From positions 1 to 21,937 of the forward strand of contig JAUVXT010000012.1 in assembly GCA_030603465.1 (NCBI GenBank): a stretch of DNA of 21,937 nucleotides, given 5' to 3'. Numbering within the stretch: the first letter of the stretch is position 1; every line of letters begins with the position of its first letter. A model generated the notes under the pieces. That model ran no database searches, was not told the DNA's origin, and saw only the letters and a program-made list of their open reading frames with translations. The stretch is from Deltaproteobacteria bacterium (lineage in GTDB: Bacteria > Desulfobacterota > Syntrophia > Syntrophales > UBA2210). Below are positions 15,512 through 21,937 of this stretch, piece after piece. The position numbers were made by a program, and so were the translations under genes.

Positions 15512-16498
15512 TCATGAAAGAGGTGATTTTTTCAATCGTTCAAGTTCCTTGCACAGATCGGCCATATCTACCGGAAGCGGAGAAAAAAATTCCATATAGG
15601 AACCGGTCACAGGGTGATACAAACCTATGGAGGCTGCGTGGAGGGCCTGCCTTTTCATCTTCTTAAGAATTTCCCTCGACAGGTTATCCTTTATCGAATT
15701 TACCCTTTTTTTTGAGCCTCCATAAATATCATCCCCAACAACCGGGTATCCCTCAGTATTCAAGTGCACCCTTATTTGATGAGTCCGCCCCGTCTCTATC
15801 CGCACTTCGAGGAGGGTTGCCGCGCCGAAACGCTCCGTAACCTTCCATCTGGTCAGCGCCAGTTTCCCCCTCCTGCTCATAGTGGACATCTTTTTTCTGT
15901 CTTTGACATGCCTCCCTATCGGCAACTCGATAATTCCCTTATCGCCCTTCACATCGCCATGAACCAGCGCCCGGTAGACTTTTTTCACCTTGTGTTCTTT
16001 AAACTGGCTCGAAAGGCCAACATGCGCCCTGTCCGATTTCGCAACTACCATTATGCCGGAGGTATATTTATCGAGACGATGGACTATACCGGGTCTTTTG
16101 ACGCCGCCGATCCCGGAAAGGCCTGCACAATGAAACAACAGGGCATTAACCAGGGTACCGCTATAATTTCCCACGGCAGGATGAACCACCATCCCCGCAG
16201 GTTTGTCCACAAGAAGAATCGAATCATCTTCGTGAACAACTGTGAGGAGTATATCTTCAGGCACAACAGAACATTCTTTGGGCTCAACCGTAACGACAAC
16301 AACTATGTCGCCACCCTTCAGTCGCGTACCGGGCTTTGTACTTTTTCCGTTTAACCATACAAACCCCTCTTCAATTATTCTCTTTATCTGGGAGCGCGTT
16401 AAAAGGTCATCCTGCCTCGAGAGAAAGACATCGAGCCTCGTACCTGTTCCTTCGTCGGTAACTACGAACTCAAGTCTTTCCCCCTCTGGCAAATTCAT
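15512..16498 (-). CDS. rluD: Ribosomal large subunit pseudouridine synthase, RluD type
   Basis: RluA-family enzymes of this type form pseudouridines in 23S rRNA helix 69. From the ATG at 16496-16498 the protein has 328 residues: an N-terminal S4 RNA-binding domain (about 18-75, GTRLDVFLSRQDDLLTRSQ), then the catalytic domain with LLVDKPAGMVVHPA (95-108), the active-site HRLDKYTSG with Asp143, and ETGRTHQIRVHL. The family usually has HRLDKDTSG; the Tyr is a minor deviation and the nucleophile is intact. An in-frame TTG at 16513 is possible, but AAGAAGG lies close before the ATG. The exact target uridines cannot be told from sequence. Confidence 0.95.
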   Translation of the reverse strand: MNLPEGERLEFVVTDEGTGTRLDVFLSRQDDLLTRSQIKRIIEEGFVWLNGKSTKPGTRLKGGDIVVVVTVEPKECSVVPEDILLTVVHEDDSILLVDKPAGMVVHPAVGNYSGTLVNALLFHCAGLSGIGGVKRPGIVHRLDKYTSGIMVVAKSDRAHVGLSSQFKEHKVKKVYRALVHGDVKGDKGIIELPIGRHVKDRKKMSTMSRRGKLALTRWKVTERFGAATLLEVRIETGRTHQIRVHLNTEGYPVVGDDIYGGSKKRVNSIKDNLSREILKKMKRQALHAASIGLYHPVTGSYMEFFSPLPVDMADLCKELERLKKSPLS

Positions 16499-16545
16499 TT
16501 TACCTTCTTGCAAAATTTTCTGTGATCGGTGAGCAGGTGACAGGT

Positions 16546-16573
16546 AAGTTAGTCATTATTTTCATGCTGTCAA
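16546..16573 (-). promoter_or_regulatory. Candidate promoter of rluD-pgeF
   Basis: On the minus strand a perfect TTGACA (16568-16573) lies 16 bp before TAACTT (16546-16551), which has three of six -10 matches. It sits in the roughly 100 bp gap between the selA stop and rluD. The weak -10 leaves this uncertain. Confidence 0.3.
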
Positions 16574-16598
16574 GGGCAATATAATAATATGGATAAAT

Positions 16599-18026
16599 TT
16601 AGCATACATCCTGGTGAGCAATAATCTTCAATCCGCTCTCTATGAAGGAGAAATCATCTTCACCGATTGTCCTGAGATCGAAGAGGAGCTCATCTTCGGA
16701 AATTCTGGTAATGATGGGCACATCAACCCCGCGCAACCTCTCTTCCGCCCTGTTTGTTGAAAGATTAAGGGTTTTAACCGATAAAAGCACCGTGGGAATC
16801 TCCTGTGTTGGAAGAGAGCCACCGCCTGCCATAGATTTCCCCTCTTTTAAGGAAAAGGTCAACCCTTCTATAGAAGCCCTATTTAACAGCCCCAGGAGTT
16901 TCTTTGCCCGCCCCTCAATTTCTTTCAGCGGTTCCGTTAATGATCTGAGCGCTTTTATGTTGGAAAGGGCATCATCCGGATTGAGATAGTGTTGCATTGT
17001 CGCTTCAAGGGCAGCGAGCGTTAATTTATCTATCCTTAAGGCGCGATTCAGGGGATTCTTTTTAATCCTGCCAATAATCTCTCTCTTCCCCATAATAATC
17101 CCCGCCTGGGGACCGCCCAGCAGTTTATCTCCACTGAATGTCACCACATCCACTCCGGTTTGCAAGACTTCCTGCACGGTCGGTTCTCGATCAAATCCGA
17201 ATCTCCCCAGGTCAATGAAGCAGCCACTCCCCAGATCATCCATTACGGGAATCCCCTCCCGTCTCCCGAGAGCAACCAGTTGAGAAAGTTCCACCTCTTC
17301 GGTAAACCCGGTAATCCTGAAGTTGCTTGTATGAACCTTCATGATAAGGCCTGTTTCATTACCAATAGCATCTTCATAATCTTCGAGATGGGTCCTGTTT
17401 GTCGTTCCCACCTCTCTGAGAATAGCCCCGCTCTTTTCCATGACCTCCGGTATACGGAACTCTCCGCCGATTTCGATCAATTCTCCCCTGGATACAATCG
17501 ACTCTCTGTCCTCCGATAGTGTATTAAGCGCCAGGAGCACGGCAGCGGCGTTGTTATTGACAATGAGCGCATCTTCCGCCCCGGAAACAGAGCACAGGGT
17601 CTCCTTCACATGATCATATCTTAAGCCCCTCTTCCCCTCTACCAAATCAAATTCAAGGTTTGAATATCCCCTGCTCACCTCTACAACCCTTTCGAGAGCC
17701 TCATCACAGAGGGGCGCCCTGCCAAGATTTGTATGGAGAATAATACCGGTCGCATTTATAACTCTTCGTAGTTTGTAACTACGAAGTTGCATCAGTCTTT
17801 CTTTAACCTCCACTGCCGCTCCTTCAACGGTAATGGCGGAGGGTAGCTGCTTTCCCTTTTCCCCCGCAACGATAATCGACCGCCTGATCTTATCGACCAC
17901 CTCCCTGCATGTGGTTACGACAAGGTCTTTAGAAAAAGCATTAGAGACAGCGTCCTTCTTCAGAAAGAGTAAGACTTCATCGATCTTGGGAATCTCTCTC
18001 AATATTTTTTTTGTATTATCGTCCAT
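16599..18026 (-). CDS. selA: L-seryl-tRNA(Sec) selenium transferase SelA
   Basis: SelA is the PLP-dependent enzyme that converts Ser-tRNA(Sec) to Sec-tRNA(Sec) with selenophosphate. The 475-residue product has the N-terminal helical domain, the RRVINATGIILHTNLGRAPL segment (88-107), YSNLEFDLVEGKRGLR (121-136), the GGEFRIPEVMEKSGA stretch, VMDDLGSGCF (261-270) and the PLP-binding lysine K301 in TFSGDKLLGGPQAG. Length and motifs are complete. It begins 13 bp after the radical SAM gene, with no clear ribosome binding site, so it is probably translated by coupling. selB, selD and tRNA-Sec are not in the window, although the organism should have them. Confidence 0.97.
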   Translation of the reverse strand: MDDNTKKILREIPKIDEVLLFLKKDAVSNAFSKDLVVTTCREVVDKIRRSIIVAGEKGKQLPSAITVEGAAVEVKERLMQLRSYKLRRVINATGIILHTNLGRAPLCDEALERVVEVSRGYSNLEFDLVEGKRGLRYDHVKETLCSVSGAEDALIVNNNAAAVLLALNTLSEDRESIVSRGELIEIGGEFRIPEVMEKSGAILREVGTTNRTHLEDYEDAIGNETGLIMKVHTSNFRITGFTEEVELSQLVALGRREGIPVMDDLGSGCFIDLGRFGFDREPTVQEVLQTGVDVVTFSGDKLLGGPQAGIIMGKREIIGRIKKNPLNRALRIDKLTLAALEATMQHYLNPDDALSNIKALRSLTEPLKEIEGRAKKLLGLLNRASIEGLTFSLKEGKSMAGGGSLPTQEIPTVLLSVKTLNLSTNRAEERLRGVDVPIITRISEDELLFDLRTIGEDDFSFIESGLKIIAHQDVC

Positions 18027-18039
18027 GGTGATATATTTT

Positions 18040-19296
18040 CTAATCGCTATTGAGACAGAAATCTCTGAAGTTATTTACGGCCGTAAAAAACTCACGCATC
18101 ATAACAACCCAATAATAGCGTCCCCTGTCAGTCAGGCAAATATTACCCTTACGGTAACACAAACCTCCCGCAATCATAAAGGCAAGGGTGTCTTTCCAGA
18201 GATAACGGAGGTGCTTTCCGCCGTACTTCCCCTTCAAAGATTCCATATCGAGTTCCATCCCGAAGAGTTTCATCAAAAAGTCATAGCGCACCTGTTCCTT
18301 GAGTGAGAATTGACGGCACGCCATAATCGGCAGCTCCTTTTTCTTCAGGCGCTCGATATAATCGGGGATACTGAATGTGTTGGCATAACACCTGCCTCCC
18401 AGATAACCGATGGAACCGCTTCCCAGTCCCGCATATTCTCCATAGTTCACTATATACTCGTCTATCATAGCATCCTCTCGGGAAAAGCACCACGCCGAAG
18501 AATTGCGGTAATAGGGAATAAGGCGTTTTACAATCAAGTCGTAAAATGTCCTTTCCTTACGATAATCGACCTTCCCCAGGGCCTTGCTCACAGCCCTTCG
18601 GGTCGAATCGGAAACCATGAGGGGGTAATAGGTAACCTGATCGACACCTGTCTCTATAAGGATATCCAGATCGGAACCAAGGATTTCAGCCGTCTGAGTG
18701 GGAAAATTAAAGATCATATCCGCATTGAGCGTATCAAAATACCCCAGAGTATCCTTCAAACGTTCGCATATCTCACCGCCGCTTCCATACTTATCGTATC
18801 GTCCCATGGACCTCAAGAGTCCGTCATCAAAACTCTGGACACCGACTGAAAGCCTGTTTACACCCACCCTTTTTAAGGCTGTCAGATTCTTCTCCGTCAA
18901 ATGATTCGGGTTGGTCTCTACGGAAATCTCCCTGATACTAAAATAGTCTCCGGCAACCTGCAGGGTCTCCTCAAGTTCATCGGGAAGGATCGTAGGGGTG
19001 CCACCCCCCACATATATGCCTCCAAAATCATAACCCAGATCCCTGTAGATTCTTATCTCTCCTCGCAGCGCCTTAAAATACTCCACGCATTGCGACTTCT
19101 CATAGAGCACACGATTAAAGGAACAATAGGGGCAGAGATTTTCACAGAATGGAATATGTATATAAAGGAGGCGATCCATAGCCGTACCGCCCCCGGGAAG
19201 GAAGACCGTCTCCCCTTCATCAAAGCTCATGGCTCGCGAAAACTCCCTCCGGGCCATCGTAGTTATTAATTCACCGATCACTCTACTCAGTTTCAC
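18040..19296 (-). CDS. Radical SAM protein, HemN/HemW (coproporphyrinogen III oxidase-like) family
   Basis: The 418-residue product has the radical SAM cluster motif CENLCPYC (C51, C55, C58, i.e. CX3CX2C), preceded by LLYIHIPF and followed by GGIYVGGGTPT, VETNPNHLT and RLSVGVQSFDDGLL, all HemN/HemW-type features. It has about 40 residues before the usual HemW start (M40, MDRLLYIHIPF) and a C-terminal tail ending REFFTAVNNFRDFC that is not typical of classical HemN or HemW, so the substrate is uncertain: a haem chaperone, a porphyrin-modifying enzyme or a HutW/ChuW-like methyltransferase are possibilities. The frame opens with GTG (19296), with no good ribosome binding site; ATGs at 19257, 19230 and 19179 are alternatives. 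selA follows after 13 bp. Confidence 0.9.
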   Translation of the reverse strand: MKLSRVIGELITTMARREFSRAMSFDEGETVFLPGGGTAMDRLLYIHIPFCENLCPYCSFNRVLYEKSQCVEYFKALRGEIRIYRDLGYDFGGIYVGGGTPTILPDELEETLQVAGDYFSIREISVETNPNHLTEKNLTALKRVGVNRLSVGVQSFDDGLLRSMGRYDKYGSGGEICERLKDTLGYFDTLNADMIFNFPTQTAEILGSDLDILIETGVDQVTYYPLMVSDSTRRAVSKALGKVDYRKERTFYDLIVKRLIPYYRNSSAWCFSREDAMIDEYIVNYGEYAGLGSGSIGYLGGRCYANTFSIPDYIERLKKKELPIMACRQFSLKEQVRYDFLMKLFGMELDMESLKGKYGGKHLRYLWKDTLAFMIAGGLCYRKGNICLTDRGRYYWVVMMREFFTAVNNFRDFCLNSD

Positions 19297-19320
19297 TCCC
19301 GTTGCTAAAAGAATTGGGGT

Positions 19321-19349
19321 AACATATCAAGATTTGTACAATTATTCAA
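19321..19349 (-). promoter_or_regulatory. Candidate promoter of the radical SAM-selA pair
   Basis: On the minus strand TTGAAT (19344-19349) is followed after 17 bp by an extended -10, TGA-TATGTT (TATGTT at 19321-19326). The start would be near 19314, giving a leader of about 18 nt before the GTG at 19296. Both boxes have four of six matches. Confidence 0.45.
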
Positions 19350-19359
19350 TGCCATTGAA
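19345..19359. promoter_or_regulatory. 15 bp palindrome between divergent promoters (possible operator)
   Basis: TTCAATG-C-CATTGAA is a perfect 7 bp inverted repeat around one base. It covers most of both predicted -35 boxes of the divergent promoters (minus 19344-19349, plus 19355-19360). This is a geometry expected for a shared regulator, but the symmetry could also arise simply from two facing TTGAA-type -35 boxes. Confidence 0.4.
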
Positions 19360-19383
19360 ATAAAAGTTCTGTGATGTTATAAA
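19355..19383 (+). promoter_or_regulatory. Promoter of def
   Basis: TTGAAA (19355-19360), a 17 bp spacer and TATAAA (19378-19383) preceded by TGT (extended -10) make a near-consensus promoter. Transcription would start near 19390, and the def leader of about 150 nt would contain the whole inverted repeat at 19420-19499. Confidence 0.65.
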
Positions 19384-19419
19384 TGGCGCATCATATTATG
19401 AGAGGAGAACTTTGAATTT

Positions 19420-19499
19420 TGTCATTTCGAGGAACGTAGGCAACGAGAAATCTTAGTGATACAGGCCTGTTAAGATTTCTCCCTGCGGTCGAAATGACA
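19420..19499. repeat. 80 bp nested inverted repeat, MITE-like
   Basis: The ends TGTCATTTCGA and TCGAAATGACA are perfect 11 bp inverted repeats. A second pair, GAGAAATCTTA (19445-19455) and TAAGATTTCTC (19471-19481), lies inside, and the centre is the palindrome ACAGGCCTGT (19461-19470). The whole element can fold as one long hairpin. Elements with GTCATTTCGA...TCGAAATGAC ends are, from memory, frequent in intergenic DNA of many bacteria. It lies between the def promoter and the def start. Confidence 0.85.
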
Positions 19500-19538
19500 G
19501 ATAACGATGGTTTTGCAAAGCTCTCAAGAGATAAGGAC

Positions 19539-20108
19539 ATGGAGAAAAAAGAGAAACTTTACACACTATGGGGCGACAATAAGATAAATGAAGAGGAAAT
19601 GCGTCTCCTGCAACAAAAGACCAAAGACATTCCGGCCCCCTTTGACGCGGCAGGGAAAAAAGACATAAAGACCCTGGTAGAGGCCTTCCTGAAAAAGGAT
19701 GACGCCCTTGGTCTTGCAGCCCCCCAGATAGGAATCAGCAAGCGGGTTACCGTCTTTAAGAATAAAAACTTCGACAACGGGGAACCGGTCACAAACAAGC
19801 GGGATTACGATGTGTTGGTAAATCCGAGGATTACTCAATTCAGGGGTGAAACGGAGATAATGATGGAAGGATGCCTGTCATGCCCCGATATAAACGTGGA
19901 GGTGGAAAGATACACCGAGATAAAGGTCAGGGCATACGACAGGGAAGGGCAAAAGATAAGCAAGCGTTACACAGGATTCCTTGCCCGCGTCGTGCAGCAT
20001 GAAGTCGATCACCTGGATGGAAAGCTCATTACAGACAGGGGCAGCAGGGTCCAGTACCCCAAGGAAAAGGAGGCGTTTTTTAATTCCATCTTTCAAAGAG
20101 GATCATAA
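19539..20108 (+). CDS. def: Peptide deformylase
   Basis: Peptide deformylase removes the N-formyl group from new proteins. From the ATG at 19539 the protein has 189 residues. The three motifs are ALGLAAPQ (56-63; the first Gly of the usual GxGLAAxQ is Ala), EGCLSCP (110-116, metal ligand C112) and QHEVDHLDG (153-161, ligands H154 and H158, catalytic E155). An upstream in-frame ATG at 19494 lies inside the end of the 80 bp repeat and would add 15 residues unlike the family; AAGAGA lies 7 nt before the chosen ATG. Neighbours do not include fmt, which often accompanies def, so this may be a secondary copy. Confidence 0.93.
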   Translation: MEKKEKLYTLWGDNKINEEEMRLLQQKTKDIPAPFDAAGKKDIKTLVEAFLKKDDALGLAAPQIGISKRVTVFKNKNFDNGEPVTNKRDYDVLVNPRITQFRGETEIMMEGCLSCPDINVEVERYTEIKVRAYDREGQKISKRYTGFLARVVQHEVDHLDGKLITDRGSRVQYPKEKEAFFNSIFQRGS

Positions 20109-20137
20109 AATTTAGAATATTTCGGAGGAATTTATTT

Positions 20138-20713
20138 ATGTACAAAGATATAACGTGTCGATACTTTGAAAAACCGGGGCCTAACAATACACAGGATACG
20201 CTGGAAGCGGTCTCCAGGAGGGCATCCCAACTGGGGATCAAAACGGTTGTCGTTGCCACAAGCAGCGGAAAAACCGCCTTTGAGGCCCTGGATGTTCTCG
20301 ACCCGCAGATAAAGATCGTCGCAGTGACACACATCACCGGATTCGCGAAACCAAACTTCCAGGAATTGAGCGAGGAAAACCGTAAAGCGCTGGAATCGAA
20401 AGGTGTTGCCATATTTACCGGCCAGCATGCCTTCGGTGGTATCGGCCGCAGTGTAAGAAACAAATTTGGGACCTATCAGGTAGATGAAATTATAGCAAAT
20501 GCCCTGAAGACCTTCGGTCAGGGAACCAAGGTAGCCATCGAAATTGCCATGATGGCGGCAGATGCCGGTATGGTAAGAACTGATGAAGATGCAATTGCCA
20601 TTGGCGGTTTGGGAAAAGGAGCGGATACGGCGCTTCTTCTCCAACCGGTGAATACCATGAATTTTTTCGACCTGGTAGTGAAAGAAATTATCTGCAAGCC
20701 TGCAACAAAATAG
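20138..20713 (+). CDS. Stand-alone pyruvate kinase C-terminal (alpha/beta) domain protein
   Basis: The 191-residue product resembles the C-terminal regulatory domain of pyruvate kinase without the catalytic barrel. Recognisable parts are NTQDTLEAVSRRASQLGIKT (17-36), VVVATSSGKTAFEAL (37-51), KIVAVTHITGFAKPN (59-73) and GGIGRSVRNKFGTYQVDEII (100-119). It has no signal peptide or membrane segment and should be cytoplasmic. Families of this kind are widespread in anaerobes and archaea but their role is not established; binding of a phosphorylated ligand is only an inference from the related domain. GGAGG lies 8-9 nt before the ATG, and def ends 29 bp upstream, so the two are probably co-transcribed. 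Confidence 0.88.
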   Translation: MYKDITCRYFEKPGPNNTQDTLEAVSRRASQLGIKTVVVATSSGKTAFEALDVLDPQIKIVAVTHITGFAKPNFQELSEENRKALESKGVAIFTGQHAFGGIGRSVRNKFGTYQVDEIIANALKTFGQGTKVAIEIAMMAADAGMVRTDEDAIAIGGLGKGADTALLLQPVNTMNFFDLVVKEIICKPATK

Positions 20714-20797
20714 GCGTGAGAGGTAAAACCAATCGCCTGGATACGCGCATGGGATGAGCAGCCTTTCAGGTAGAAAGATAGCTCCGGAGAATTATTA

Positions 20798-20849
20798 TTG
20801 AAGCTCCCCGCAACACGTTGCGGGGGAATGCACTCGCTGTTCAGTTCAA
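20798..20849 (+). repeat. Copy C of the 51-52 bp palindromic dispersed repeat
   Basis: It matches copy A except for one loop base (AC instead of AA), one extra G after the stem and one substitution in the right part (GCACTCGC for GCGCTCGC). It lies in the 176 bp gap before sppA, downstream of the pyruvate-kinase-like gene. No T-tract follows the stem, so it is not a standard terminator. Confidence 0.85.
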
Positions 20850-20889
20850 AATTTCTTCATGAAAAACATTGACGGTAAGGGGTTAATCG

Positions 20890-21864
20890 ATGGGAAAGAA
20901 CACAATAATTACGATATGCATTCTTTTTGCCGTAGTAATCGCGGGTTGCCGCGCTACCGTGAATGTTCCTCTTATTTCCGCGACTCAGGCCCTTCAGGAA
21001 AAGGTCATTGAAGGAGAAGGCAAAGATAAAATCCTTCTCCTCGATCTTTCCGGTTTTATCTCAAGTAAAAGGCGCTCCAATTCATTATTCTCCAAAGGAC
21101 CATCTCTCCAGGAAGAGATCAAAGAGGCCCTGCAAAAGGCCGAAAGGGATGATGCCATAAAGGGTATTATTCTCAAGATCAACTCGCCGGGGGGCACGGT
21201 CACATCTACAGATATCCTCTATCATGAGATCGCAAGCTTTAAAAAAAAGCGGGGAATCAGAATCGTGGCATGCATGATGGACATGGCCGCATCGGGAGGA
21301 TACTATATAGCAGCAGCGGCAGATGAGATTGTTGCCCATCCCACATCCATTACGGGAAGCATCGGTGTTATTGCGTTAAAGTTCAACATTGAGGGTCTCC
21401 TGGATCGTATAGGCATTAAGAATGAGACCATAAAATCGGTAGAGATGAAAGACATGTGGTCGCCTTTCCGGCCCAGCACGGAAAAAGAAAGAAATATAAT
21501 CCAGAAGATCATAGACAGGCAACACCGCATATTTATCGACGCGATAAAAAGGGGAAGAAAATCCCTTACAGAAGAGGAAATTGAAAGGCTTGCCGATGGG
21601 CGTATCTTTACGGCAGATCAGGCCCTTGAAGCGGGTCTGATCGACGGAATCGGCTATCTCGACGATACCATCGAGTCGCTGAAGAAAAATCTCAACATTG
21701 ATAAGGCATCGATTATTACTTATCTGCGTCCGGGGGCCTATAAGGGAACGATATACTCTGCAACCACATCACCCTCGCCAGGTATTGAAAAATTTATACC
21801 GATCGGAGAAAAGGCATGGATATCGGAGGCAGGGATACACTTCATGTATCTCTGGCTGCCCTGA
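20890..21864 (+). CDS. sppA: Signal peptide peptidase SppA, predicted lipoprotein
   Basis: SppA is a membrane-bound Ser/Lys protease of the S49 family that degrades cleaved signal peptides. The 324-residue product has an N-terminal hydrophobic stretch (about 5-18) ending in the lipobox VIAGC, so Cys20 should be lipidated after signal peptidase II cleavage. The protease domain has KINSPGGTVTSTD (96-108), MAASGGYYIA (132-141) with the nucleophile Ser135, and the general base Lys187 in EMKDMWSPFR. The 52-residue Ser-Lys spacing equals that of the short Bacillus-type SppA, not the double-length E. coli form. AAGGGG lies 7 nt before the ATG. The assignment as a lipoprotein is from the motif alone. 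Confidence 0.95.
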   Translation: MGKNTIITICILFAVVIAGCRATVNVPLISATQALQEKVIEGEGKDKILLLDLSGFISSKRRSNSLFSKGPSLQEEIKEALQKAERDDAIKGIILKINSPGGTVTSTDILYHEIASFKKKRGIRIVACMMDMAASGGYYIAAAADEIVAHPTSITGSIGVIALKFNIEGLLDRIGIKNETIKSVEMKDMWSPFRPSTEKERNIIQKIIDRQHRIFIDAIKRGRKSLTEEEIERLADGRIFTADQALEAGLIDGIGYLDDTIESLKKNLNIDKASIITYLRPGAYKGTIYSATTSPSPGIEKFIPIGEKAWISEAGIHFMYLWLP

Positions 21865-21937
21865 ACGAATTCAGGCGGATTTGATGATCTACACGTGATT
21901 ACGACGGATATTAAGAAACCCTGGACCACGCATAAAT

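Noticed and set aside
19494..19538. Upstream ATG of def
   Set aside because: The codon is part of the terminal inverted repeat of the 80 bp element and the extra residues do not fit the family; the ATG at 19539 has a better-placed ribosome binding site.
21895..21937. Possible start of a further plus-strand gene (GTG, 14 codons to the edge)
   Set aside because: No ribosome binding site and too few codons to recognise a family; the 73 bp after sppA otherwise show nothing definite.

Overview
The window is a compact bacterial housekeeping region. The gene order rimP-nusA-infB-ylxP-rbfA-nrnA-truB-rpsO-pnp, followed on the same strand by rho-rpmE-prfA-prmC-murA-hisD, together with selA, a HemN/HemW-type radical SAM protein and a stand-alone pyruvate-kinase C-terminal domain protein, fits an anaerobic Desulfobacterota ('Deltaproteobacteria', Syntrophus/Desulfo-like) chromosome. 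That assignment is inferred from gene content and order; no 16S gene is present. No phage, plasmid, transposase, CRISPR array or defence genes are seen.

Layout. Positions 1-7786 (minus strand) hold the transcription/translation operon rimP to pnp; pnp is cut by the left edge. A tRNA-Gly(CCC) gene with its own promoter lies just upstream of it (7883-7957), and a terminator-like hairpin sits only about 19 nt before rimP, which suggests attenuation. Positions 8019-14235 (minus) hold rho-rpmE-prfA-prmC-murA-hisD, with a TTGACA promoter and a long leader before rho and a second promoter before rpmE. Positions 14503-16498 (minus) hold pgeF and rluD; 16599-19296 (minus) hold a radical SAM gene closely followed by selA. 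At about 19350 transcription diverges. The plus strand then carries def, a pyruvate-kinase C-terminal-like gene and a lipoprotein SppA gene (19539-21864).

Together these genes cover ribosome and initiation-factor maturation, RNA modification and decay, transcription termination, translation termination, N-terminal protein processing, cell-wall precursor synthesis and histidine synthesis; selA implies that the organism makes selenoproteins. Intergenic spaces are all shorter than 300 bp. The noteworthy non-coding content is three copies of a 51-52 bp palindromic repeat, one 80 bp nested inverted repeat in the def leader, a split repeat shared between the nrnA-truB and rluD-pgeF gaps, and several hairpins. 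I did not find a convincing new multi-gene system; the most interesting items are regulatory or repeat structures and the radical SAM-selA pair.
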